A stretch of 64,000 bases of DNA from Archivesica marissinica (taxonomy: Eukaryota > Mollusca > Bivalvia > Venerida > Vesicomyidae): assembly GCA_014843695.1 (NCBI GenBank), contig CM026387.1:78361287-78425286 (forward strand), written 5' to 3'. A program made the position numbers and the translations under genes. This document shows, piece after piece, positions 9,516-21,616 of the stretch (its first letter is position 1; every line of letters begins with the position of its first letter). The notes below the pieces were generated by a model. It did no database searches and was not told the DNA's origin. It was given only the letters and a program-made list of their open reading frames with translations.

Positions 9516-10955
9516 GTATTCAAAGGGGATGCACATCTTGCAGAAAACTATCGACCAGTATCTCTAACCTCCATCTCCTGCAAGCTACTAGAACATATTA
9601 TCTGCAAACACATACTAGACCACCTCGATCATCATAACATTCTAACATCACTCAACCATGGATTCAGATCAGGATACTCCTGCGAAACACAGCTTATTAC
9701 AACGATGCACGACCTATTCATAAACCACGATAAGGGATCCCAAATTGACATTGCTATCCTAGACTTCTCTAAAGCGTTCGACACCGTACCTCACGAGAAG
9801 CTACTATACAAGCTAGAAACTACGGCATTTATGGTAAAATCAACAATTGGCCCAGGGACTTCCTAACAAACAGACACATGCAAGTGGTAGTTGATGGTGA
9901 ATCGTCAAACCCAGTACACGTCGACTCTGGAGTACCACAAGGCACTGTCCTAGGACCTCTTCTGTTCCTGTGCCATATAAACGGCTTGCCAGTGAAATCT
10001 CAAGTTCGTTTATTTGCTGATGACTGCCTACTGTATAAATGCATCCGATCAGTAAGGGATCACGTGATGCTACAGAGAGACCTGGAGGCATTGGAAGTAT
10101 GGGCAACGTCATGGAGGATGCGCTTTAATGCCAAGAAATGTTATATACTAAGCATCAACAGCAAATCATCTCATTTTTACGAATTAGACAAGCAGTTCCT
10201 ACAACAAGTTGACGAAAACCCTTATCTCGGTGTCACCATACAGTCTGACTTGAAATGGAACTCGCACATCCTAAAACTTACAAAGAAAGCAAACTCATCG
10301 CTCGGCTTCATCAGGCGCAACCTAAACCACTGCCCAGCAACTTGCAGGAAGACAGCATATCTAGCTCTTGTTCGCTTATCACTTGAGTATAGTTCCATAG
10401 TCTGGGCCCTACCTATGTAAAAGACATCGAGCGACTTGAGAAAGTTCAAAGGCAAGCGGCCAGATTCATCACTGGCGACTACCATTCCCGAGAAGAAGGC
10501 TGCATCACAAATATGCTGCAGAAACTGGAGCTCGAGAGCCTATAGTCCAGAAGGAAGGCCAAAAGACGGACGTTCCTATACAAAGTGGTCGAGGGGAAGG
10601 TGCCAGCTTTACCTTGTCACGACATACTCACACCCATAAGGGCTAAGCGAAACGTAAAAATACGTAAATTCACTGACTGTACTACTACAAACATTCTAGA
10701 AAATCAAATTACAAATAATTCAAAGTGCTTCAAAACTTTCACTTGTAATAAAGAGCAGTATAAACAATCATTCTTCCCTAAAACAGTACTAGACTGGAAT
10801 AAACTAAGTGATAATGTTGTATGTGCAGAGACAATAGGCGGTTTCAGGACAGCTCTAAACCCGCTCTACTAGACTCTCTCCCGTTGCACCTTATGCCGTA
10901 ACTGGGTGGCCCTGCAACGTAGATATCCAGATTCAGATCCAGATATTGTTGTGTG
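9516..10955 (+). pseudogene. 5'-truncated non-LTR retrotransposon (CR1/Jockey-like RT)
   Basis: Reverse-transcriptase blocks appear in order: ENYRPVSLTSISCKLLEH, HGFRSGYSCETQ, ILDFSKAFDTVPHEKL, SGVPQGTVLGPLLFL, the catalytic FADDCLLY, and YLGVTIQSDLKWN. A C-terminal tail ends with SFFPKTVLDWNKL. The element lacks its endonuclease and ORF1. A frameshift near 9822, another at about 10417 and a TAG at 10543-10545 break the frame. The stop at about 10870 is followed by a short 3' end with CCAGATTCAGATCCAGAT, a simple-repeat tail typical of such LINEs. It is dead and 5'-truncated. Confidence 0.9.
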
Positions 10956-11690
10956 TATATTAATATGTCTATATCTATTAATTAATTATAATATAGAATA
11001 GTAGATTGATTGTGCAACTACATCATGATATGTACAATGTGTATGGATGATTATGGAGCATATTTCTATCTTCTATTCAACTGTAATTTGGCTGATTGCG
11101 TAACACGTATTACAACATTTTCTCAACACGTTCTCGAGACAGCAGTCATTATGGAGTCCATCTATTAGGACTACATGTCGCTATCTTCGATGTAAATGAA
11201 GATCATTGTGTAAATGATGATTTGATGTATTGGGTTATGGAGAGAAATATACACATACTTTGTTATACCACAAACAAAGTATATGTACATAATTACTCTT
11301 ATATCCCTGAAGTGGGGAGGAAGGAGACCGGAAACTATATCCCGTAAAATAGACGTCTGCCGTAATTCATGCAACTGCTGAAAAGGCTGTGAAATCAGAC
11401 ACGCCAACGTCAAACCAAATAAGCCTAACAACAATCAGATAGGGTGAAGACCGTTGAGTCGAGAACCAAGGGGAAACAGGAGGAGGTCGAAATACTAGGC
11501 GCAAAGACGTAAATAGGTCCTAGTGAGCCATAAGAATTACGTAAAATTGGTGGAAATAACCATTAAATGGCAAGTTGTCATTATTAATGTTAAAGTGTTA
11601 GTCAAATAAAATAGAACGCATGCTTAGTTTAAGTTTGTATATATGTCTTATTCCTCTTACATGTAAATAAACTTTATTATTATATACATT
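10956..11690. other. No gene recognised
   Basis: AT-rich sequence. Open frames on both strands (for example 11096-11347) show no known domain and no convincing exon boundaries. Confidence 0.4.
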
Positions 11691-11696
11691 ATTATT

Positions 11697-12075
11697 TACA
11701 TTAAGTTGTATATGATACGTTACTAATTACATTAAGTTGTATATGATACATTACTATTTACATTAAGTTGTATATGATACGTTACTATTTACATTAAGTT
11801 GTATATGATACGTTACTATTTACATTAAGTTGTGTATGATACGTTATTATTTACATTAAGTTGTATATGATACGTTATTATTTACATTAAGTTGTATACG
11901 ATACGTTACTATTTACATTAAGTTGTATATGATACATTACTATTTACATTAAGTTGTATATGATACATTACTATTTACATTTAGTTGTATATGATACATT
12001 ACTATTTACATTTAGTTGTATATGATACATTACTATTTACATTAAGTTGTATATGATACATTACTATTTACATTA
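11697..12075. repeat. 31-bp tandem array
   Basis: About twelve units of a 31-bp AT-rich repeat (core ACATTAAGTTGTATATGATA) with single-base variants. The last unit degrades into ATTTACATTACATTTGATG. Confidence 0.95.
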
Positions 12076-12167
12076 CATTTGATGTGATCATTCAATATTT
12101 ACATTAAGTTATTATTTTTATTAAATGTTAAGGTCTGAGTGTTAGAATTAATTAGCAGTTGCTTCAC

Positions 12168-12332
12168 CTTTTAACTTTCATCAACCTATCTTTGGTGTTC
12201 CATCCTCCCATCTCATGATTCCCCATCACAATGTAACACTTATGAACTGCAGGATCAAACTGAATCTTTTCGCTGGTAAGGATATGAAACTGAACCATCA
12301 TCATAGGCTCTCCTAAACTTCTAGCAACACTT
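12168..12332 (-). CDS. RNF213-like CBM20 exon (exon 4 of model)
   Basis: A 165-bp internal exon. The acceptor is TTTATTCCAG|AAG at 12333/12332 and the donor TTAAAAG|GTGAAG at 12168/12167. It starts with the third base of a split codon, carries 54 full codons and ends with two bases. The translation has the start of a CBM20-type carbohydrate-binding fold: MVQFHILTSEKIQFDPAVHK, then CYIVMGNHEMGGWN. The spacing F-H-(x)n-F-x-P-x-x-H-K, then I-x-x-G, then G-x-W is what I recall for the N-terminal CBM20 of RNF213, which helps bring the ligase to lipid droplets and membranes. No following exon was found down to 8.4 kb; a 1-kb gap and LINE debris lie in that direction. Confidence 0.75.
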
Positions 12333-13571
12333 CTGGAATAAAATAAACATAGAATATTAACTAGAATTGGTGTATGTGTTAAATATATCTCATAGAACAG
12401 TCAATATCTTTCAGCAAGAGACATGCATATGACTACTGAAAAGAATAAAATGGATGTAGATTTGGTTAACATAAAAACAAGTACACGTTATTGTCCCTAG
12501 TTGTTCTGTGTAGCTGCTTTTAAACTTTTGCCACAACTTATTTTCATTACTTTCTTAAATTATGCTTTCACTACTCATACGTTTAACGTCTTTGCATTTT
12601 TGACAAGATGTGTTGTATTTTGAGAAAATATGACTTTAGAATACTTCAGACAAGTTCATGTGTAGAAACTATGTGCTAAAAATATCAGGCAATGACAAAC
12701 TGAAGGTAGGGTATATTGCTATATTTGGCGGAATAATATGTTTGTAAACACAGCGATGTCAATCACAGGCAAATAGTGTCGCCGTTACATGTACATGTAT
12801 GTCAATAATTTAATATTTGTTGTGTTGGAAATATAAATGTCAAGACTGTATGTCTATACTTTTTACTATGTATTAACTACCGGTATGCAATTTATTCTAA
12901 AGATTACAGGAAGGAATTACGCTTTTAACAGTTAAACAGAGTATTATGTTATTAAATATAATTACATTTAAAATTACCTACTGTAGTTTTCAAGAACATT
13001 TCTATATATTTGTCCCAAGCAGTTCAGCTATAATCGCTATAATGCATTGCTCACTGACACAACTAAGGACACCAACATATACAGACAACTGTAAAGAATT
13101 AACTATCAGATATCAAAAGCTCCATAACTCTGCAAAATATGTATCCAACAACCCACGGAACAACTTCTGACCAACGCGCGACACACTATACCATAATTTG
13201 TCAAAATAGAAATATTAGGTAGTTTATTTGGCAAATACATTTTCATACGGAGTTCCGCTTATTAACGGTAATTGGATTGTTCAGGTCGTTGGTTCTACAG
13301 CTACATGTACTATAGTAACCCAGAAGAATAACACACAAAAGGAATAAATAGGCTAATTGTACCCCTTGGTATCCTAATCTGATGTGCATTTAATACCTAC
13401 AGAAAACACAAAGTAATGTGCAAATGACCATGGGCAATTCAGTGTGACCTTGACCTTGAAGCAAAGAGATTCATAGTAGCAGTAGGCACAATCGTCCCAA
13501 TAGTATATGTTTATGTTGTGACTCCAATAAATCCAATCGATCTCATAATATTATGGTCGTGCAATACTTGC
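12333..13571. other. Intron 3 of RNF213-like model
   Basis: AT-rich sequence between exon 4 and the 47-nt exon 3. It contains no recognised repeat longer than short simple tracts and no other exon. Confidence 0.5.
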
Positions 13572-13618
13572 CTTGTCACATTGGCTCTTCCTATATCTGT
13601 TTGTGTTTGTTGTTTGTC
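13572..13618 (-). CDS. 47-nt micro-exon with GC-AG donor (exon 3 of model)
   Basis: The acceptor has a T-rich tract, GTATTTTAAG|GAC at 13619/13618, and the donor is ACAAG|GCAAGT at 13572/13571. The latter is the consensus for the minor GC-AG intron class. The exon starts in phase 0 and reads DKQQTQTDIGRANVT plus AG. The AG joins the first A of exon 4 to give an arginine codon. The upstream exon 2 ends in phase 0 and exon 4 needs two bases, so this 47-nt exon (remainder two) is exactly what the frame requires. The peptide has no domain of its own and continues the polar linker before the CBM20 region. Its shortness is the main reason for caution. Confidence 0.6.
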
Positions 13619-13959
13619 CTTAAAATACAAAATACACAATTAAACGTGTGCATGCATTTCACCAGAATGTGTTTACAGTACTGTTTATCGATATGTCACA
13701 ACCCAACATAGGGTCTTACATGAGTGGCTGTACACGACAGGGTATCTCTAATCCGAATATTGTATTACGATTTTTCTTTCCTACCGCTTCATTAAGAAAT
13801 AATTTATAGAAAGTCATACATCCATTTGTGTAGGAATGTTAGAGAGATCATGTACCTTTTTCTTTTGAAAAAAGGTATGTCTCCACACCCACTGTTGCTT
13901 CAGTGGAGTAATAAAAGTATGGACGTTAAATACATGTATATGAAGTAATTACAATACAA

Positions 13960-15395
13960 GTCATATGTTGTATTGTGGAGGCTTGGAAATTAATCATGGA
14001 CGACAAGTTTTGTGTTATAAAAATATTCAGTGGGCCGTAAATCCAGCAGCAATCATCAACCAGAATGGAATTAGAATATGCACAAGCAGACATAATACTG
14101 ATGCTTGCTGCCAAGATTGGTGAAATCTAACGATAGGTTTTGGAGATGAAGCGTGGTCAAGCTATGTTATAAGTGTTCAAGTTTCCGTAAATCCGCAATA
14201 AAATCACTCATGCAGAACAGGGTTACAATATGCACAACTAGACATCACACTGATGCTTCCTGTCTAGTGTTGCGAAAATCCAACAAGCTTTGCGTTACAA
14301 AAATGTTCAAATGGCCATAAATCAAAAACAAAATCATCCAATCGGAACGGGGTTACATTAGCATAACTAGACACCATACCAACATGTCTTGTCATGTTTG
14401 GACTATACCCATTAAAGCGACACTGCTTTGAACTTTATATGAACTTCTACTTTCAATTTTGAAAGTCTGTAGATCACAAAAACATTATTGATTCAATGTT
14501 AGTCTTCGAATGTATTCTGAAGAAGTTGTAGTAGCAATGCATTTATACGTGAAACAATGCATTTTAGTTGCTTTTTGCGATGTAATGTCGGTATAAGGTG
14601 TTTTGGAGCGGACAACCGTTGTGTCATAAAATGTTTTAAATCGCCGTAAATCCAAAAGACACCCAACCGGAACAGGAGTATAATATGCACAACTAGACAT
14701 CATACCGATACCTGTTGCCACTTTTGGTCAAAATCCAAAAAGGGGTTTTGAAGATGAAGCATGGACAAACTTTGTGCTAAAGAATGTTCAAAAGGCCGTC
14801 AATCCACAGAAAATCATTCAACCGGAACGGGGTAAAAATATGCACACCTAGAGACCATGCTGATGCCACGCATGGTGAAAACGCATAAAGGCGTTTTGGA
14901 GATGAAGCACGGGTAAGTGTTATGTTATAAGAATGCTCAAATGGCCATCAATTCGTAAGTGAACATCCAACCAGAACGTAATTATAATATGCACAATTAA
15001 ACATCATACAAATGTTCCTGCTATGTTTGATCAAAATCCAATAAGGAGTTTTGGATATGAATCACGGACAAGCTTTGTGTCATACAAATGTTCATTTGGC
15101 CGTAAATCCGCCAGAAATAGTCCAACCGGAACGGGGTTAAAATTATGCAAAACTACACATACAGATGCTTCCTGGTAAGTTTTGTGAAAAGGGGGTTGAC
15201 CAATGACAAGCTTTGCGTCATAAAAATGTTCAATTGGTCATAAATCCGCAGACGATCACCCAACTGGAACGGGGTTACAATTACGCCCAACTAGATATTA
15301 CACCGATACACGGGCAGGGTAAAGCGGACAGTCAGCCAGATGTGCAGACGACAATGGCAAAACAATATGCCTCCCCTAATTAGGGGAGACATAAT
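13960..15395. repeat. Diverged array of about 145-bp units
   Basis: Roughly eight or nine degenerate copies share GGCCGTAAATCC, AACCGGAACGGGGTTA, ATATGCACAACTAGACATCA and a TTTTGGAGATGAAGC-type block. They start near 14030, 14175, 14308, 14633, 14787, 14934, 15089 and 15227. The stretch closes with a short palindrome, TCCCCTAATTAGGGGA (about 15374-15389). It lies in intron 2 of the RNF213-like model. Short minus-strand frames within it are incidental. Confidence 0.8.
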
Positions 15396-15632
15396 GCTAA
15401 CAAACTAAAGGTTTTCAGAAGAGCTGATATGTCGATTACCCACATAATATTTCATTCTAGTATAACTGTAGGTGCCCTCTCACTGGTAAACAACAACAAC
15501 AATTGATGCTTGTAAACATATGTATAATGTGGTTCCTTTTTTCAAACAGAGAGACAGTCGTATTCCTTTATTTAATGAGGGCCCTCGCTGGCTTTTCTAT
15601 TGCCTCCTTGGCAGATAAAGTCCGATTTATCC

Positions 15633-18330
15633 CTAAAAGAATAGCGGTCCTTTCAGTTGGAATCCTTTGTCTTTACAGTTGTTACCTAATATCTCATCAT
15701 TACAAGACATATATGCTTTGAAACACGAGTCTTTGGTTCTGCCAGCAAATCTACCAGACATATCGGAACCTGTCAGAGCATGAAAACCTAACAGTGCAGA
15801 AGCGCGCTTTGGTCCTAAGTTGTTGTATATGCTCCGCACAGAAATGTTCCTTTTCAGCCTGCCCTTTCCCGTAAGGAAGGTTGTGGACGTCGGTAAGTTT
15901 GGATACATGTAGACAAGCAACAACAAGACGTCTGTGTCTGGGGAACTGACAACAATTTCTGCTTCATTGAGAACAGTTAGAGCATGCAGTACAATCAAAG
16001 TGTCTTCCTCTTCTTGGCTGTGAGTGAGGAGCGAGTCTGGGATATCAAGATTGCCCTTGGTTTTTGTTCCTGAGGTCACCATAAGTTTTTTCAGTCTGTT
16101 GTTGGAGCTCTTGCTGTGACATACAACTTTGTCAGCCAAATACTCGGTCAGTTCTCCTTTGGTGCGGATATCTGATAAGAAGTCCTTTAGGGAAATAATT
16201 TGGATTAAAGTGTTGTCTTTCACGTGGTAATATGTTGACTTTCCCTTGGTCCTCTTTGTCCTCATCTGTTCCTTGAGAGATGTTTTGATGTACCGGTCGA
16301 ACACCAATCTGACCTGCTCATATTGTGCTGCCATGTTACAGATTATATGGAGAAAGGCATCTGCAAAGTCTTGGCATGTTTTCATTTGTTCCGTTTTGCT
16401 AACTGAATTTACCACAGCCATGCCATCAATAATGATCACTCGGTGTGCTGACGATTCATCTGTTGGGTCAACTTGTGTATGTTCCACTGCTGTGTCTGCC
16501 ACATGCAAGGGTACTTGGATTGCTTGGTTATCAGATGGCTCACTTCCAGTTGCCTCATTTCTGTCAGCTTGAACCTGTTGTGTGTTACTGTCCAGCTTCT
16601 CAAGATGATGAAGTATTGATGCCTTATCATATGCCAGCAGGAGGGATCCATCTGAAGCAAATAGTGATCGAGGCACCACACCAAACTCATAAGTTCCGAT
16701 GCATTCCTTGAGATTCAGCTCTGGTCGACTTCTTGAAATAACAATGAACCGTTGCAACAGTCCTCGCTCTTCCTTGATTTTGACCACCTTGTCTTTCATT
16801 CGAATTTCTGTCATTGCATTGGCACTTTTGAAGGTACCCAGTTTCTTTTTGGTCATTTTGTCCCACACAGAAAGTTTTCCTTCTGTTAGGCGTTCAGTGA
16901 CAAAATCTTCAAACATCTGTTGCCCAATCTCATCACGCCGAAGAATGTCGTTGGTATCAGTTTCGTTCAGAACTGCTTGGGTGAGCAGGTTGTAGATCTC
17001 ATCCTCATCAGCGGATTCAAATGGGTTTCCATGCTCGTGAAATACTGCACTGAGTTTGACAGCATTTTGTGTTATTTGGGAGAGCTTTCCCCCTGTGAGC
17101 TCATGGTGCTGTGTTCTCTTCGCCTTGCTGCCAGTGGAGTACTTTTTCTCAAATTCATGTTGTAAGTTTGAGAGTTCAGGTGCAATAAGAAAGTACTTGT
17201 CCAGTGACTTTTCATTCTGTGTGATTCCGACTATGCCTCCAATAACCTTGAGTTCACGATTCTCTTGTTCAATCCCATGGTCTGGGCCTATTGATGTGAA
17301 TCCAGCAACACCTTTGGTGATGCAGAAGTTCCCTTTCATGAAAACAGCCCAGATCTCAGGATGCTGCGTTTCTGTTTGTTGCATTGTAGAAATGTACAGT
17401 GGTAGAAGGCGTGCATAGTTTAAATGATCATGGGCAAAGAAGTACTTCATGAGTGATTCCAGACTCTGCATGTGCAGCAATAGGTCTCGTTGTCTGGTGG
17501 CTCGAACAAATTGGAGGATGGTCTCGAACTGCTTCATGTAGTTTCCGATGAAACGCTGAATCTTGTTTGCAGTGCCTTCATATTGTTTAATCTTTTGGAA
17601 GATGTCCCTGGATTCGAACATTTCGACTGTTTTTGTAACGGCATCACATAGTTTGTGTCTTCTTCCTGAGTCTGTTTTGATGTCTTGCTGATAGCCTTCT
17701 CCCAAAAGAGTGGATGCTTCCTTCAAGAAAGCTTCTTCATCAGGCTGAAGTTGCAGGAACTTTCGGAAGTACAAACTATACAAAGCAAGCACGGTAACTG
17801 TATGAGCTTCCAGTGCTCGATACATGTGTTTTCCGTTGAGTATTTGTGTTACGTTTGTAGGTGAGTAAAGTCCAGCTTCGACCCACGCTTGGTCAATACC
17901 ACTCCCTTCCACATATTTACCCAAGGCAGCCAGTGCCCAGAAGACGATGTGCAGCTCGCCAGGTCGAAACAAGAACTGTTTCTTGATGTCCTCACGCTCC
18001 ATCCACAACTTCATGGCCATGTCGTATAGCTGAAGATCAAGAGTCACGACTGTGATGGATTCTGGTCCCATGGCATGTGTGGCGATAGCACGTGCTCTCA
18101 TCAGACCTGTGAACAGGGTGTCATAGGGTGAACAGGGTGCAATCGTATTAGTGGTGGTACAAGTGCAATGTTTGTCTTAGAACCAGATGGAGACAACAGA
18201 GAGTTGAAGGCACCCCATGTTCCTGGAGAAGTAGAGCTTGATTTTACTTCTACTTCACTTTCTTTGAAGTCCAAACAGCCAATAATCCATGCCATATCCT
18301 TCTCTTTGTTTGGCTGTGAGCTGGACTTAC
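15633..18330 (-). pseudogene. PIN/5'-nuclease-like multicopy gene, frameshifted
   Basis: The main open frame (18101-15633, 822 codons) has a helical N-terminal part with the blocks ITVVTLDLQLYDMAMKL, FRPGELHIVFWALAALGKYV and EGSGIDQAWVEAGLYSPTN. The C-terminal region carries acidic motifs: IIIDGMAVV (about residue 553), EEEDTLIVLHAL (about 695), SSPDTDVLLLL (about 715) and HALTGSDM (about 773). These resemble a PIN/FEN1-type metal-dependent nuclease fold. I recall long proteins with this layout as a large, unnamed multicopy family in cnidarians, fish and molluscs, possibly mobile-element derived. The family's upstream part (KDMAWIIGCLDF, then TWGAFNSLLSPSGS) is present at 18330-18126 in another frame, so a frameshift lies near 18115-18150 beside a small CACCCTGTTCA repeat. 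A donor-like TTAG|GTAACA at 15686/15685, where homology stops, suggests the last coding exon ends there. Confidence 0.7.
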
Positions 18331-18369
18331 AGGAATTCAGTTTGCAAACACACTTTTTGTTTGTTGGTA

Positions 18370-18905
18370 TTCTATCTATCTATCTATCTTCCTATAAGTC
18401 AAACCCCTGATGGGGACCTTAGACTTTGACGCGCGTCATCTGACAAGAATGTTAGTAAGAAATGAAATAAAAGATGATAAAAGAATGATGTTAGGTTGGT
18501 TAAAAACAGGTTAAGAACAGTGCAGGTTTATTTAGGGAGAAACATGTTCAATCCGACTTACAGCCAGACTGAACTGTGGGCCAGACAAGGTGACAATATC
18601 TGGGGGCAAAGCATTCCAGTGGACAATGGTTCTTGGAAAGAAGGAATATTTATGGTAGTCAGTCACTGTTTGGATCTGTCGGAATGCTTGGGAATGGGAT
18701 GTTCTGGAAGATCTTGTATTTGGGGTAAGGTAGTTTTCAGCTTGAATGGCGACTTGGTTATGGAGGATGTTGTGGAACATAACCAATCTTTGGTCGATGC
18801 GACGAAGGTCAAGGCGTCTCCAATTTAAGGAGTTCAACATTTCTGTGACACTGGACGTTCGGCCGTAGTCTTGTTTGGCCCGGCGGTATTGGTTTGTCAC
18901 ATGAT
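18370..18905 (-). pseudogene. LINE C-terminal fragment with (TAGA)n tail
   Basis: The minus-strand frame 18900-18532 reads YRRAKQDYGRTSSVTEMLN, then YHKYSFFPRTIVHWNALP, the typical C-terminal tail of CR1/Jockey-like ORF2 proteins. The 3' part runs through GACGCGCGTC and GGTCCCCATCAGGGG into a TAGATAGATAGATAG tail at about 18370-18392. Everything upstream of the tail domain is missing (5' truncation at about 18905). It sits just upstream of the PIN-like gene. Confidence 0.8.
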
Positions 18906-20560
18906 AATAGAAGAAAATAATATGTTAGTACACCATAAAATGGACAAGTGGAACCTTAACATAAAGCGAACAAACTGCTGCCGATGGCGGGATCCGAACG
19001 TCATTTTTCCAGCTGCCATATTGAAATAAAAAGGCAGTCTCTGTCTCAAATTGTGCAAATTAAAAAGATTAGTAATCAGAGTTATTGTTATTATAGTCAA
19101 CTCTATATACAAGTTTCAAGCCAAACTCATTCACAGTGATTATGGCATGATCTAATGATTAATTAATTAAGCTCCACCACATCCAAGCCATTCCGGAAAA
19201 TCCTCTATGCATTATCCTATTACACAACGAGACAGTTTTCGCGGAAGATTTTGTGGTGATAGCAAAACAAAATGGTTCAGGTCTTGTTGAGAGTGGTTCC
19301 AAGCAGTTCATGCTAAAAAAAAAAAAAATCAACCACATTAAGTTAATTTTAATGTCAAATTTAGGGCGTTTTGCTATAATGGCGGCCATCTTGGATTTCA
19401 GGGTGTTAGAATGCTCAGGAAAAATGCCACCCTAATTTTATTTCATGTTTATATTATTATCTAACAAAATCAAGTGAGTTTTTGCTTTTAACAAATAAAA
19501 TACACGAATTCTTTTTTTAAGACAAATATGCCTACACTAAACCAGATGTTTCGTTATGATAAAAGTGATTTTATCAAAATCATGTTAATTAATTGATAAC
19601 AAAAAATTACAGATTTTTTAACCATTGGATATACTGTCGGGTATATGTCGAGATATAGTAATATAATAATTATAAGATGAGAAAGTGGAAATAATTGATA
19701 GCATGTTGTGCAAAGAAAACAACGATAAAAACAGAGGAAACAACTTAAGAGGACATACATACATTTAGGGAATATTCAGGGACATTAACTGACCGATGTC
19801 TCTCATTGGAACTTATTACTGTACATAATTACATGCAAAGTACAAGTGTTCATTATTGTTAATATTTCTCAATATTTTAAGTTTCATTGCCGGTAGCTAT
19901 GATGTGAAACACTGCATGATAGCCATAATAGTGCTGGAATCACATAACATTGTTTTTGTAGCTGTCATAGAACTAACTTCCAAATTTCCAAATTGTGACC
20001 ATTGACCTTGAACCGACTTGGCTCTGCATATCGTCCCCACATGGCTAACATTTGTGTCGAGTCATTTAAAGTTCATCAGTTGGTTCAAGAATGATGGTGT
20101 AGGTACAAACATTAGCCATTTGAACTCTAAATTGAAAGTGTGACCTTGACCGTGATGCAACATCGATGAAATATGTGTTCACAACGATATATTTGGGCCA
20201 AGTCATTTTAAAATTCCTCTTTTTAAAATTCCTCTATCGGTTCAAACGCTGTGGAGCCTTACACGAAAATAGCCATTGAACTACGTGCGAGCGTGACATT
20301 GAACCGACATGGCCGAAACAAACCTCTATTATGCACATCATCTCGATATAACTAACACTTGTGCCAAACCATTTCAAAATTTCATTTACATTGGTATGAC
20401 AGACGGGCGGATGTTCTCACAAATGGCTACTTAAGTGGCTTCTCCATTGTTCTCTTCATTGTTCTAATAGCCACATAAAACAATTTATAACCACATAATA
20501 GGTAATCGTAGACGTTAGACAGTATCACTATTGTATAGCACAATTCCTAGTAGACGATTC
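18906..20560. other. No gene recognised
   Basis: AT-rich sequence with a poly-A-like run at 19315-19328 and the phrase ATGGCGGCCATCTTGGATTTC near 19379. It lies within intron 2 of the RNF213-like model. From about 19990 it begins to show the TGACCTTGAACCGAC-type phrases of the diverged repeat that follows. Confidence 0.4.
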
Positions 20561-21440
20561 TATATAATAAACCAATAGTACATGTAATGGACACAAAGTT
20601 TGTGCACACATTTCTGACCTTTAATGCATATGTGTGACATTGACCTTATATGTACGGACCGGGTTCTTGCGAGTTACATGTCAAATAAATACGGTGAAAG
20701 TAGGAAGTCAACATACCAATCCGTTTCAAACATAAGAAGCAAACACAATATATTCCACATATATCTTACATGGGATGTGTAAATGTGACATTGAGGTTGT
20801 TTCAAAATAGACCAATTGGTTTCAAAGATATAGAGCGAACACAAAATATTGCACCTATTCTGACCTGTTATGGGTAAATGTGACTTGTCCCTTACATGTC
20901 AGGAATCTTAAGCGTGACATGTTGCTTAAAATGCTAAACATAAAATTGATTATGTGTCAAGGTATTCTATGATATGGAGCGAGCACAAAGTAGTACACTT
21001 ATTTCTGATATTTAATGGCTAATTGTGACTTTGACATTACAAGTATATAAATATATAGATCTTGCACATGACGCATCAACTGAATATGGTGATCACTTGC
21101 ATGAACTTTATTTCAAAATATGCAGATTGGTTTCAAAGATATAGAGCTGACACAAAATAGAGCACATGCTTATTTCTGAGTTTTGTCAGCTAAGTTGCAG
21201 GTATGAAGATATTTTAATACAGTCAGATATAGTTCAATGAAAACAAGCAACAATTTCTAATGATTGGCGGATGAGTGTCACATTGATAGTACAGGAACGA
21301 ATGTAAGTCGTACACACAACATGTCTACTCAATATGGTGAACATCTAGGTCAAGCAATACCAAAACAGTCAGATCGGCATTAAAGAATTTTTAGACAGGG
21401 AGCGAACACAAAAATGAAATCTTCAATTCTTGGAGGCCAA
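20560..21440. repeat. Diverged tandem repeat (TTTCAAAGATATAGAGCGAAC)
   Basis: The phrases GTTTCAAAGATATAGAGC, GAACACAAAATATTGCAC, AATGTGACATTGACCTT and CAATATGGTGAACAT recur at roughly 150-190 bp spacing, about five times, with heavy divergence. No coding content. Confidence 0.65.
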
Positions 21441-21462
21441 TTGTGATCTTGATGTTGCAGTT

Positions 21463-21616
21463 GTGTAATGTACGCAACATGCCGGTGTAATGTACGCAAC
21501 ATGCCTGTGTAATGTACGCAACATGCCGGTGTAATGTATGCAACATGCCGGTGTAATGTACGCAACATGCCGGTGTAATGTACGCAACATGCCGGTGTAA
21601 TGTACGCAACATGCAG
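21463..21616. repeat. 22-bp tandem array
   Basis: Seven near-identical 22-bp units (core GTGTAATGTACGCAACATGC). The array grows out of a similar phrase in the flanking diverged repeat (ACACACAACATGTCTACTC). Minus-strand frames spelling repeated LHRHVAYIT are artefacts of the repeat. Confidence 0.95.

Noticed and set aside
11096..11434. Overlapping 83- and 87-codon frames
   Set aside because: Opposite-strand frames with no domain and no exon signals. They did not match the expected next part of the RNF213-like gene.
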